Shown: positions 52,826 through 61,696 of the stretch, piece by piece
Position numbering within the stretch: the first letter of the stretch is position 1
Layout: the number at the start of each line of letters is the position of its first letter
Position numbers and translations under genes: made by a program
NCBI GenBank assembly: GCA_031285845.1
Contig: JAITVK010000028.1
Span: forward strand, 1 to 64,000
From: Propionibacteriaceae bacterium
Lineage (GTDB): Bacteria; Actinomycetota; Actinomycetes; Propionibacteriales; Propionibacteriaceae
Reading direction: 5' to 3'
Length of the DNA: 64,000 bases
Notes under the pieces: model-generated
What the model was told of the DNA's origin: nothing
The model's database searches: none
Seen by the model: only the letters and a program-made list of their open reading frames with translations

Positions 52826-55800
52826 TCAGGAACGTACGAATCGTATCGTCGTGACTTCGAAGGGGCGCAGGTCCAACTCGACGTTGGCGCTCTGGTCAGT
52901 TCGAGTCACCTCCATGGGCGCGCCCGACCGTTCGATCAGATCGGTGTGGTGGGCGCTCGCCACCCGGCCATCGACGCTCACCCGGGTGTGAGCGCGCGCG
53001 CCCTGCGACTCGTAAACTCTCACGATCAGGTCTCCCGACTGGTCATCGGCTAGTTTGACCGTGCTGACAAGGACTGACGGGTGGGAGGAGGTCACCAGCG
53101 CCCCCATTGGCCTTCCGTGGCCGACGCGGGCTGGAATATTGATCAGCCAGCCGTCGGCGGTCGCGGAGGCGGTGTCGGCGCCCAGCAGGAGGCCGAAACG
53201 CATCGTCTGGATTCCCTGGTCAGTGTGGGGGTCGGGGAATCGTGGAGCGCGCAGCATCGAGAAGCGGGCCAGCTGGGTGATCCGTCCGCCGATCTCGACT
53301 CGGGTGACGTCGAAGCCCGGGGTGGAGTCGTTGAGGAACGCCACCCCGAAACCGGGTTCTTCGACCAGGAACCACTTCTGGGTGTGCGTCTCGAACCGGG
53401 CCCGGTCCCAACTAGTGTTGGTGTGGGTCGGGCGGGCCTGGAATCCGTACTGACTCTCGGCCACTGCGGTATCGGCGAAAACGTCGACTGGGAACGCCAA
53501 TTTGAGGAATTTCTCGGTGGCACGCCAGTCGATCGTGTTGTCGATCAGGAGCGTACGGGCGTCCGCGGCCAGAGACAACCGCTGGCTCAGCGTCGAATCC
53601 CCGAACCGGCGTACGACCACTAGCGCGTCGTCCTCAATCCGAACCGACTCGGCACTGGTCAGATCCTGTCGCATCCCGCGGTAGGCCGCGTCGACGTCCC
53701 AGGCGTCCCACACGTGAGGGAAGTCGCCGTGCAATTGCGGCAGGTTGCCGACCGTCCCGGCAGGGATCGCTTCGCGTCCACTGACCACATCGACCGCCGA
53801 CGTCATCAATCCTGCGGCGTTGAACTGGAAACGGACGAACGCCGATTCCACCACGAAGTCGTCGCCGAGTCGCCCCATCGTACGCGGCAGTGCTGGTTCG
53901 GGCTGACCGATCGCGGCGGGCGCGACGCCTTGACGGGTGACCGGCGCGGCGTTGATCAGAACCGTCGGACCGTCTGACTGGGTGTCGCTCACCCCCAGCG
54001 CAGCCAACGCCTCAGCGATGATCGCCTCCAACTCCGATGTCACCCGTGCGTGGCGTTCGGCGGCCTCCTTGTGAACCCACGCGATGGCTGAGCCGGGCAG
54101 GATGTCATGGAATTGGAGCAGGAGAACCTCGCGCCAGGCCTGGTCGATCCGGTCGTAAGGATACGGGTGGCCGACCCGAATAGCGGCCGTGGCCGACCAC
54201 AGTTCCGCCTGGCGCAACAGCCCTTCGTTGCGCCGATTGCCCTGCTTCATCAGGTGTTGGGTGGTGTACGTCGCACGGTGGCGTTCCAGATAAAGTTCGC
54301 CGCGCCAGACCGGTGGATCAGGCAACTCGGCCTTGGCTTGGGCGAAGAATTCGTCAGGGGTTTGCCATGCCACACGCGGACTACCTTCAAGGTCGGCCAG
54401 GCGCGCTGCCCTGGCGACCATTTCGCGCGTCGTGCCGCCGCCACCGTCACCCCAACCGGTCGGGGCCAGTGACACGGTGGCCTCATCCTTTTCGCCGAAC
54501 TGGCGCTCGGCATGGGCCAACTCGCCACCGGACAACTGCGAGTTGTAGGTCTCCATCGGCGGGAAATGGGTGAAGATCCGGCTGCCATCCAATCCCTCCC
54601 ACAACAAGGTGTGGTAAGGAAAAGCGTTGCGCTCGTTCCAGGACATCTTCTGTGACAAGAACCAGTCGAACCCGGCCCCGGTCAGAATCTGGGGCAGGCT
54701 GGTCGAATAGCCGAAGCTGTCGGGCAGCCACGCGCCATGGCATTCGACGCCGAACTCTTCACGGAAGAACCGCTGGCCGTAGGCGATCTGACGGATCAGC
54801 GACTCGCCGCCGGGCAACACGGCATCCGCCTCGACCCACATCCCACCAACCGGAACGAAGCGTCCTTCGGCGACCGCCCGCTTGACCTGGGCGTACACCT
54901 CAGGACGCTGCTGCTTGATCCAGGCGTACTGCTGCGCGCTCGACATGGCGTAGACGAACTCGGGGTGCTCGTCGATCAGCGCGACCATCGACATCGTGGT
55001 GCGTGCGACTTTGCGCACGGTCTCCCGTAGCGGCCACAGCCAGGCCGAGTCGATATGGGCGTGACCGACAGCGGTGACGCGGTGACTGGTGGCCGAGGCG
55101 GAGGATCCCAACACTTCGGCCAGTTCGGCTCTGGCGGCTGTGGCGTGGCCAGCAATGTCAGCCAGGTCGATGCGATCCAGGGCCCGATCCAGCGCGCGCA
55201 AGATGTGGGCCCGGCGGGTCGAACTGTCGGGCAACTGTTCGGCCAACTGCAGCAGAACTTCGACGTCATGGACCAGCTCGAAAACCTCGGTCTCAACAAC
55301 GACGAGGTCGACCCGGGTGAGCCGGTAGAGCAGTTCCTCACCGGCGGTGTCCCATTCTCCCTTGTCGGTGGGAAGGAACGGGTGGTAGTCGAGCACGACG
55401 GGGTTCGAGGCTGCTTCGATGTAGAAGTCGACCGGCTCACCACCGACCGCTTTGCGGACCACCGGCAGCCATTGGGCTCGCGGATGCAACGAGCGAACCG
55501 GGGAGCCGTCAGGCCGATAGGCCAATCCCTCGGCTTGGAAACCAGTCATGTTGACGTCGAACCCCAGATCGATCAGCGCTTCAACTCGCTCCTGGGCGAA
55601 GTCGACCGGGATTTCTCCAGTGACGTGGAACCAGGTGGTGTCCCAGGCCCTGCCCCAGGAGTCGCCGACGGCGGCCGGCTCGTACGTCGCCTGGAGCGCC
55701 TGAGCGACCGGGATCGGTTCGCCACCGACGCGATAGGCGTGAATCATCAGCGGGTGGGGATGGGAGTGGATGGCTGGGCGCAGCCGCTCTTCGAGGGTAC

Positions 55801-55840
55801 GGTGGGCGCGGGCCAAGGTGAGGTCAGCATAGTCATGCAT
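52826..55840 (-). CDS. GH38 alpha-mannosidase
   Basis: A 1004-residue cytoplasmic glycoside hydrolase that removes alpha-linked mannose, with a zinc-dependent retaining mechanism. The metal and substrate motif HIDSAWLWP is at 262-270 and the nucleophile Asp374 is in WLPDSFGYS. The C-terminal half is the beta-rich region usual in the family. There is no signal peptide, so it acts on imported oligosaccharides. It overlaps the GH5-type gene upstream by eight bases. With the GH92 gene and the importer it forms a mannoside-utilisation set. Confidence 0.92.
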   Translation of the reverse strand: MHDYADLTLARAHRTLEERLRPAIHSHPHPLMIHAYRVGGEPIPVAQALQATYEPAAVGDSWGRAWDTTWFHVTGEIPVDFAQERVEALIDLGFDVNMTGFQAEGLAYRPDGSPVRSLHPRAQWLPVVRKAVGGEPVDFYIEAASNPVVLDYHPFLPTDKGEWDTAGEELLYRLTRVDLVVVETEVFELVHDVEVLLQLAEQLPDSSTRRAHILRALDRALDRIDLADIAGHATAARAELAEVLGSSASATSHRVTAVGHAHIDSAWLWPLRETVRKVARTTMSMVALIDEHPEFVYAMSSAQQYAWIKQQRPEVYAQVKRAVAEGRFVPVGGMWVEADAVLPGGESLIRQIAYGQRFFREEFGVECHGAWLPDSFGYSTSLPQILTGAGFDWFLSQKMSWNERNAFPYHTLLWEGLDGSRIFTHFPPMETYNSQLSGGELAHAERQFGEKDEATVSLAPTGWGDGGGGTTREMVARAARLADLEGSPRVAWQTPDEFFAQAKAELPDPPVWRGELYLERHRATYTTQHLMKQGNRRNEGLLRQAELWSATAAIRVGHPYPYDRIDQAWREVLLLQFHDILPGSAIAWVHKEAAERHARVTSELEAIIAEALAALGVSDTQSDGPTVLINAAPVTRQGVAPAAIGQPEPALPRTMGRLGDDFVVESAFVRFQFNAAGLMTSAVDVVSGREAIPAGTVGNLPQLHGDFPHVWDAWDVDAAYRGMRQDLTSAESVRIEDDALVVVRRFGDSTLSQRLSLAADARTLLIDNTIDWRATEKFLKLAFPVDVFADTAVAESQYGFQARPTHTNTSWDRARFETHTQKWFLVEEPGFGVAFLNDSTPGFDVTRVEIGGRITQLARFSMLRAPRFPDPHTDQGIQTMRFGLLLGADTASATADGWLINIPARVGHGRPMGALVTSSHPSVLVSTVKLADDQSGDLIVRVYESQGARAHTRVSVDGRVASAHHTDLIERSGAPMEVTRTDQSANVELDLRPFEVTTIRFVRS

Positions 55841-57029
55841 GGGGAGCTCCTTCGATCACGATGCGCGGATGGGCGGTTCTGGCTTGTCGCATGTACATTG
55901 TCCAGAAAACTCCGCCCGGGGCCAAACCTGTCCGTCCACCGACCCTGTCCAAGTCGAGCGGCAGAATCGGACGCGGGTCCTCGGTCGGGGGCTCAGGCCT
56001 CGGTTCGGCTGCGGCTGAGGCCGTACGACGAGCGTGGTCGATCAGCGCGGCGAACTTGCGTCCCTCGGGCTTCACTTTTCCAGCTTGATCGATCAAGCCA
56101 AGACTGTATTCGAGGGGTGGGAAGTCTTCCAGCGCCGGGTCGACGTCGTGCGAGGCCCACCAGGTGATCCCGAACAGGTCTGGAGCGCCATTAAGGTTGG
56201 CGAAGGTGGCTTCCATGAAGGCGTCGGCCTGTTCGGGTGCGATGACGTTGCGGGGGACGCCGACCTCCTGGAGCCACACCGGCCGATGGGGGTCGACCTG
56301 GAAGGCCCGGGCCAATTCGACCAGGTAACGGGCATGGGCTTGAGTGGGGAAAGAGTCGGCGCCGTAGAGTTGGGCCGTTCCATTGAAGACCCAGGAATGC
56401 ACGGCTGTGATGTCACCGATGGTCGCCGCCTGAGTCGGGGTGAACGGCTGGGTGGGGTTGTACCAGGTGGCGTCGTAACATGCTTGGAGGGCGGGCAGGG
56501 CGGGTGCTCCTTCGTGCAGAGCGTCGATCATGGTCTGGGCCCAGAGCCCGGCTTGTTCTGAAGTGGCGGGAAAGGGCTGGGGATGAAGATCCCCAGTGAA
56601 CTGATTGACTTCATTGCCTATTGTCAGGGCGAACACATTGGGATGTTGGGAGCAGGCTTCGGCTAATCGGCGAAGATAGGCTGCTGTCGACTCGATCACA
56701 GTCGGATCGGTGAAGAGGTTGCGGCGATGCCAGGTGCTCAGCCAGGCCGGAAGGAAATCGAAACTGGACAGATGCCCCTGCAATCCGTCGACGCTCACGT
56801 CCAGCCCCCGCTGACCAGCCACCTCGATCAGAGTCTCGACATCGGCTAGCGCCCGCTCGCGAATCAGGGTGCGATGGGGCTGGATCACGGGCCATAGCGG
56901 AAAGATTCGAATGTGGTCGACGCCTAGTTCCGCCACGGTGTCTAAGTCTCGCGCCAAGTCGTCGGGGCGGAAGTCGAGCCAGTGGTAGAACCAGCCCGTC
57001 GATGGGGTGTAGTTGACGCCGTACCTCAC
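55833..57029 (-). CDS. GH5-like beta-mannosidase candidate
   Basis: A 398-residue cytoplasmic TIM-barrel hydrolase. The acid/base Glu140 is in TIGNEVNQF and the nucleophile Glu255 in WLQEVGVP, as in clan GH-A. The architecture and the alpha-mannosidase neighbour resemble GH5_18 enzymes that split the Man-beta-1,4-GlcNAc core of N-glycans in bifidobacteria. The subfamily is a judgement by eye. The start is GTG 57029 with AAAGG upstream. It is divergent from the importer genes, and the shared region can hold a common operator. Confidence 0.75.
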   Translation of the reverse strand: MRYGVNYTPSTGWFYHWLDFRPDDLARDLDTVAELGVDHIRIFPLWPVIQPHRTLIRERALADVETLIEVAGQRGLDVSVDGLQGHLSSFDFLPAWLSTWHRRNLFTDPTVIESTAAYLRRLAEACSQHPNVFALTIGNEVNQFTGDLHPQPFPATSEQAGLWAQTMIDALHEGAPALPALQACYDATWYNPTQPFTPTQAATIGDITAVHSWVFNGTAQLYGADSFPTQAHARYLVELARAFQVDPHRPVWLQEVGVPRNVIAPEQADAFMEATFANLNGAPDLFGITWWASHDVDPALEDFPPLEYSLGLIDQAGKVKPEGRKFAALIDHARRTASAAAEPRPEPPTEDPRPILPLDLDRVGGRTGLAPGGVFWTMYMRQARTAHPRIVIEGAPHA

Positions 57030-57411
57030 GGTCGCGCACCTTTCTGGACGTTGCTGTGGATGATGCCCGGGGATGGGCCGGACTGGTCTGGTGTGGGCCG
57101 ACGGGGCTGACCTGGCCCGCTGATCCGGCTCGTACGCGAAGTGTCCGGGGCCGGACTTGACTTGGCGTGCCAGCTACTTTATCGTTTGAGTCAGCCGGTG
57201 ACAAGTGCAGATTTCCCAACGGGTGGTGGGATCGGGATCTGGTCTCAAGGTCAGCTGTGTCGCGAGATCAGTTGCGTCGCGATCGTGAGTGCCGAAGGTC
57301 CAGGTTCTGTCTCATGGCCTCAGCGGAAAGGTTTTCGCCGGCGGCAGCTCATCGTGCGGTCTGCCCAGTTGGTCAGACCTGCGGTGAATTCAGATCAAAG
57401 GAGAGAAATCT
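57030..57411. other. 382-base divergent control region of the mannoside locus
   Basis: Contains the inverted repeat GTCCGGGGCCGGAC at 57143-57156 followed directly by a promoter-like pair (57157-57185) reading to the importer. Two similar CG-rich segments (GTCGCGA at about 57257 and 57275) could be regulator sites. No gene was recognised. Confidence 0.5.
57143..57185 (+). promoter_or_regulatory. Candidate importer promoter with upstream palindrome
   Basis: TTGACT (57157-57162) and TATCGT (57180-57185), 17 bases apart, fit a sigma-70-type promoter. The perfect six-plus-six inverted repeat GTCCGG GG CCGGAC touches the -35 box and may be a binding site for the LacI protein at 60659. The leader would be about 220 bases. 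Confidence 0.4.
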
Positions 57412-58698
57412 ATGCACCGGCACCGTTACCTTATGACATCGGCCGCTGCGGTTGGCGCAGCGTTGGCCCTGTCCCTGTCTGGATGTACGGGTGGAGCCCC
57501 CACCACCGGCGGCGATTCGCAAACCCCTGCGTCAGGCGAACTCAGCGGCTCGATCACCTTCCAGACCTGGTCGCTCAAGGGTGACAAGTTCACCCCGTAT
57601 TTCGAGAAGCTGGTCTCCAGCTTCCAAGAGGCTCACCCCGGCACGACGATCAACTGGATCGACCAGCCAGGCGACGGCTATGAGGATAAGCTCCAACAGC
57701 AGGCCGGTTCGGGAGAATTGCCAGATGTTGTCAATCTTTCGGACACGTACGCCTACACGTTGGCCAAGGCTGGGCAGCTAGTCGACCTGGCGACCGCCGA
57801 CACCAAAGCCATCAAGCTCTACGTCCCAGGAGGCCTGGCTGGCTACACCTTCGAAGGGCTGAGCGGCACCTGGTCGTACCCCTGGTATTTGGGAACCGAC
57901 CTCAGTTGGTGGAACACCGAACAACTGAAGAAGGCCGGACTCGACAAGCCGCCGGCGACCAACGACGAATGGCTGGCCGACGCGATGACAGCGGCGAAGG
58001 CGAGCAATGGCGAGATTCGTCTGATCTCATCGATGCCCGACCAGGGCACGTTCGAAGACGCTGGCGTCACGTTCTACAAGGACGGCAAGTTCGTGTTCAA
58101 CACCGACAAGGCCGTGGAAACCCTGCAGAAGTACGTCGACCTCTACAAGGCCGGCGCGATGCCTCCCGACGCGCTGAATGGCGATTACGCCGGCAACACC
58201 GCGCTGTTCACTCAGGACAAAGTCGCCTTCACTACCGGAAGCTCGTCACTGGCCAACCAGTTGGCCACCGACGCCCCATCGCTGGTCGCGAACGTGGATG
58301 TGACCAAGCGGTTGGGTGTGCCGCCGCTGTTCGTTCAAGGGTTGTCCGTCGCCAAGGATTCGAAGAATATGCCTTTGGCGATGGCTTTCGCTCAGTACGC
58401 CACCAATGACGAGAATCAGACGGCCTTCGTCAAGCTCGCTCAGGGTTTCCTGCCCGGAACGATCGCGGCCAATGAGAACCCGTCGGCGTTCATCGACACC
58501 AACGCCAGCCCGCTGATGAAGAAGGCGGTCGGATTGGCCGCCGAAGAAATGAAAGCGGCTCGTCCCAACCAGGCCACGAAATACACCGACGCGATGAAGA
58601 AGTACCTGGCTCAGCAGTTGGCTCTGGCGATGCAGGGGCAGATCAGCGCCAAGGACGCCTTGGATAAGGCCGTCGACTTCTGCAACGAGAACATGTGA
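57412..58698 (+). CDS. Sugar ABC transporter substrate-binding lipoprotein
   Basis: A 428-residue type 1 sugar-binding lipoprotein with the lipobox LSGC (Cys about 25). The mature part has the usual pattern (GSITFQTWSLKGDKF, FQEAHPGTTINWI, YAYTLAKAGQLVDL). AAAGGAGAG at 57398-57406 supports ATG 57412. It is the first gene of an operon with two permeases and LacI. The ATPase is not encoded here, so a shared MsmK/UgpC-type ATPase elsewhere is likely. Ligand probably a mannosyl oligosaccharide, by context. Confidence 0.88.
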   Translation: MHRHRYLMTSAAAVGAALALSLSGCTGGAPTTGGDSQTPASGELSGSITFQTWSLKGDKFTPYFEKLVSSFQEAHPGTTINWIDQPGDGYEDKLQQQAGSGELPDVVNLSDTYAYTLAKAGQLVDLATADTKAIKLYVPGGLAGYTFEGLSGTWSYPWYLGTDLSWWNTEQLKKAGLDKPPATNDEWLADAMTAAKASNGEIRLISSMPDQGTFEDAGVTFYKDGKFVFNTDKAVETLQKYVDLYKAGAMPPDALNGDYAGNTALFTQDKVAFTTGSSSLANQLATDAPSLVANVDVTKRLGVPPLFVQGLSVAKDSKNMPLAMAFAQYATNDENQTAFVKLAQGFLPGTIAANENPSAFIDTNASPLMKKAVGLAAEEMKAARPNQATKYTDAMKKYLAQQLALAMQGQISAKDALDKAVDFCNENM

Positions 58699-58713
58699 CC
58701 AAGGAGCAGTGCG

Positions 58714-59682
58714 ATGAGAGCGAACCGATGGTTCACCCCCTGGCTCTTGCTGGGGCCAGCGATCATCTGGGTGTTGGTGTTCAGCATCTGGCCGTTTCTG
58801 AATACGGTCGTCTTGGCGTTCACCAACGCTCGTCCGCTGCAAGCGGCGCAGTTCGTCGGTGGAGACAACTTCGTACGACTGTTCGGCGACGATCGCTTCG
58901 TTTACGCCTTGCAGACCTGCGCGGTCTACGTCGTGGTCTGCATTCCGCTGTTGACCTTCCTTCCGCTGCTCATCGCACTGCTCGTCAACTCCCGGATTCC
59001 CGGCATCGGGTTCTTCCGGACAACCTTCTACTTCCCGGTGGTCGCCTCCGCTGTCGTCGTGGCGATCATCTGGAAGTGGCTGTTCGACTCTAGCGGAGTC
59101 GTCAACGAGGCCTTGGCGTGGATGGGCCTGCTCGACCGGCCGTACGCCTTCTTGGTCCATCGGTGGTCGCTGACCTTTTGTGCGATCGGGCTGACGGTGT
59201 GGAAAGGCTTGGGCTACTACATGGTGGTCTATCTGGCCGCGTTGGGCAATGTCAGCCATGAGCTCCACGAGGCGGCCGCGCTGGATGGCGCGGGTCGGTG
59301 GTCACGCTTCTGGGTGGTGACCGTTCCTGGAGTGCGCGGCGGGATGCTGTTGATCGCCGCCCTGATCGGGGTGTCGGCGATGCGCGTCTTCTCCGAGATC
59401 TACGTCCTGTCCAACGGCACCGGAGGCCCCGGTGGCCAGTCGATGACGGTGGTGATGATGATCCAAGCGGTCGGCAAGGGGCTCAACGGTCAGTTGGGGT
59501 ACGCCTCGGCGATCTCGGTCATCCTGTTCCTCGTCACCTTGTGGCCATTGTTGTTGGTGGCCCTGGTGAACTGGGGGCCGCAATTGGGCGCGATGCGCCG
59601 CCAACAGCGGGCCTCGGTCGAAGCCAACCGTCTGCTGAAACGCGGTCAGGCCGCTCGACGCCAGGTGGTGACGACCCGATGA
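58714..59682 (+). CDS. Sugar ABC permease, MalF/UgpA-like
   Basis: A 322-residue membrane protein with six hydrophobic segments and the EAA loop HEAAALDGAGRWSRFWVVTVPG near residue 190, where the ATPase docks. It lies 15 bases after the binding-protein gene and overlaps the next permease by four bases. It pairs with that permease to form the translocation channel. Confidence 0.88.
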   Translation: MRANRWFTPWLLLGPAIIWVLVFSIWPFLNTVVLAFTNARPLQAAQFVGGDNFVRLFGDDRFVYALQTCAVYVVVCIPLLTFLPLLIALLVNSRIPGIGFFRTTFYFPVVASAVVVAIIWKWLFDSSGVVNEALAWMGLLDRPYAFLVHRWSLTFCAIGLTVWKGLGYYMVVYLAALGNVSHELHEAAALDGAGRWSRFWVVTVPGVRGGMLLIAALIGVSAMRVFSEIYVLSNGTGGPGGQSMTVVMMIQAVGKGLNGQLGYASAISVILFLVTLWPLLLVALVNWGPQLGAMRRQQRASVEANRLLKRGQAARRQVVTTR

Positions 59683-60593
59683 CGCGTACGCCCACTGACT
59701 CTTCCTCGTCGCCGACCATGCGCCTGTTCAACCGTCCCTGGCGTCAACGTGGCTCCTCGGACATGTTTAAACCGACCATGTCGGTCATGATCCTGCAGTA
59801 CGTCCTGTTGGTCGTCTTGTTGCTCATCACCGTCTTTCCGTTCGTGTGGCAACTGTCGACCTCGCTCAAAGGCGCTGGGGAGGACATCTACGTCTTTCCG
59901 CCGCGCCTGATTCCCCAGGCGCCGACTCTGGAACATTACGCCACGGTCGCCAGGACGATCCCGATCCTCAGCTACGCCTGGCATTCGGCCCTGGTCGCCG
60001 CCGCTCAGGTCGTCTCGAACGTCGTCTTGGCGACGATGGGAGGGTACGCGCTGGCGCTGATGCGCTTCCGAGGCAAGGCGATCGTCATGGGTCTGTTGCT
60101 GTCCACCATGCTGTTGCCCGGCGAGGTCACCCTGACATCGCAGTATCTGACCGTCAAGGCCCTCGGTTTCCAGAATTCGTTGGTCGGGGTTTTTCTTCCC
60201 GGCGCGGTCGGAGCGATGAACGTCCTGTTGATGTGGACGGCCTGCCGGATGATGCCCGAGTCGATCCTTGACGCGGCCGTCATCGACGGGGCCAACGCTT
60301 GGCAGAGGTTGCGATACGTCGTATGGCCCAACATCCGTGGCATGGCCTCAGTGGTCGCCCTGTTCAGTTTCATCGGGGCCTGGGACGATTTCCTGTGGCC
60401 GTTAGTGGTGTTGTCCGAACCGGCGAAGTACACCTTGACGGTCGGGATGCAGTATCTGTCGAGCAATTTCGGCAGCAATCCGCGCGTCGTGGCCGCTGGT
60501 ACGATGATCTCGCTGATCCCTATCATCATCTTGTTCGCCGCCTTCCAGAGGTTCTTCTTCCAAGGTGTGCAAGAGGGCGGTGTCAAGGGGTGA
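59679..60593 (+). CDS. Sugar ABC permease, MalG/UgpE-like
   Basis: A 304-residue membrane protein with six hydrophobic segments and the EAA-type loop SILDAAVIDGANAWQRLRYVVWP near residue 210. ATG 59679 overlaps the first permease stop (ATGA); longer upstream frames are shadows. The first 30 residues are a polar cytoplasmic start. It completes the importer channel. Confidence 0.88.
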   Translation: MTRTPTDSSSSPTMRLFNRPWRQRGSSDMFKPTMSVMILQYVLLVVLLLITVFPFVWQLSTSLKGAGEDIYVFPPRLIPQAPTLEHYATVARTIPILSYAWHSALVAAAQVVSNVVLATMGGYALALMRFRGKAIVMGLLLSTMLLPGEVTLTSQYLTVKALGFQNSLVGVFLPGAVGAMNVLLMWTACRMMPESILDAAVIDGANAWQRLRYVVWPNIRGMASVVALFSFIGAWDDFLWPLVVLSEPAKYTLTVGMQYLSSNFGSNPRVVAAGTMISLIPIIILFAAFQRFFFQGVQEGGVKG

Positions 60594-60658
60594 AGCCCGG
60601 ATGCCGTGCGGTGGAGTGGACAGGCGTGCGGATCGGACCATCGTGAAGGAGGGTGACG

Positions 60659-61696
60659 ATGGTGGATAGTCGTGGACGCACTCAGCGTGTGACGATCGCG
60701 GATATCGCGAGTCGTGCTGGAGTGACCAGTTCGGCGGTGTCGCTGGCGGTCAACGGAAAACCCGGAGTGTCTGACGCGACACGCGACCGTGTTCTGCAGA
60801 TCGCCAGGGAATTGGCCTGGCGTCCCAACCACGCCGCTCGTACTCTGCGCGGCGTCAGCACTCATGCCGTCGGCTTGGCTCTGACCCGTCCCGAACGGGT
60901 CATCGAGCAGGAGGCCTTTTTCGCCCGTTTCATCACCGGGGCCCAAGCCGCGCTCAGTCGACAGCATTTCTCGCTGCAATTGCAGATGGCGCCAGATTTG
61001 GCCAGCGAGTCCACCATCCACGCCGAGTGGGTCGCCGCGAACAGTGTCGACGGGATCATCGTCCTCGACCCGAGATCCCACGACCCCAGGGTCGAACAGT
61101 TGGAGCGGTTGGGCCACCCAGCGGTCATCGTCGGCGGCGAATGGAACAGTGCGACGATCGCGTCGATCAGACCTGACGACGCCGAGTTCATGCGGACGAT
61201 TCTGCGCCATTTGACGAGCTTGGGGCATCGTCGCATCGGGTACGTCACTGGCGAGCAGAGCTTTCTGCATATTCGGACTCGCATCGACGCGTTCAATGGG
61301 TTCATGGTCGACGCTGGAGTCTGGGGCGCAGTGTTGGCGGGCAATTTCACTCCCGAACGGGCTGTGGACGCCACCGATCGACTGATGGCCTCGCCCAGCC
61401 GTCCCACGGCGGTGGTCTACGACTCGGAGCTGATGGCGATCGCTGGAATGGGCGCGCTGTCGACGGCTGGGCTCGGCGTTCCGTCCGACGTGTCCGTGGT
61501 GTCGTGGGAGGATTCGCTGGTCTGTCAGGTGCTCCGACCCAGTCTGACCACGTTGGATCGTGACGCGGTGTCGCTGGGCAAGAGGTCGGCCGCCGCACTG
61601 CTGAGTCTGATCGGCGGCGAGCCGGTCGATCAGCCTACGACGACCGCGTCGGTGATCCACCGCGACTCCACCGCCGCGGTGAGCGACGCCCCGTGA
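60659..61696 (+). CDS. LacI-family regulator of the mannoside locus
   Basis: A 345-residue repressor-type protein. The HTH is TIADIASRAGVTSSAVSLAVNG and the hinge LRGVSTHAVGLAL, followed by a sugar-sensing core. AAGGAGGG at 60646-60653 favours ATG 60659 over the GTG at 60653. It is the fourth gene of the importer run and overlaps the GH92 start (GTGA). It probably controls the divergent promoters at 57030-57411 in response to a mannoside. Confidence 0.88.
   Translation: MVDSRGRTQRVTIADIASRAGVTSSAVSLAVNGKPGVSDATRDRVLQIARELAWRPNHAARTLRGVSTHAVGLALTRPERVIEQEAFFARFITGAQAALSRQHFSLQLQMAPDLASESTIHAEWVAANSVDGIIVLDPRSHDPRVEQLERLGHPAVIVGGEWNSATIASIRPDDAEFMRTILRHLTSLGHRRIGYVTGEQSFLHIRTRIDAFNGFMVDAGVWGAVLAGNFTPERAVDATDRLMASPSRPTAVVYDSELMAIAGMGALSTAGLGVPSDVSVVSWEDSLVCQVLRPSLTTLDRDAVSLGKRSAAALLSLIGGEPVDQPTTTASVIHRDSTAAVSDAP

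Noticed and set aside
60005-61660. A 551-codon open frame opposite the permease and LacI genes
   Set aside because: It spans two clear genes on the other strand and has no recognisable domain, as expected of a high-GC shadow.
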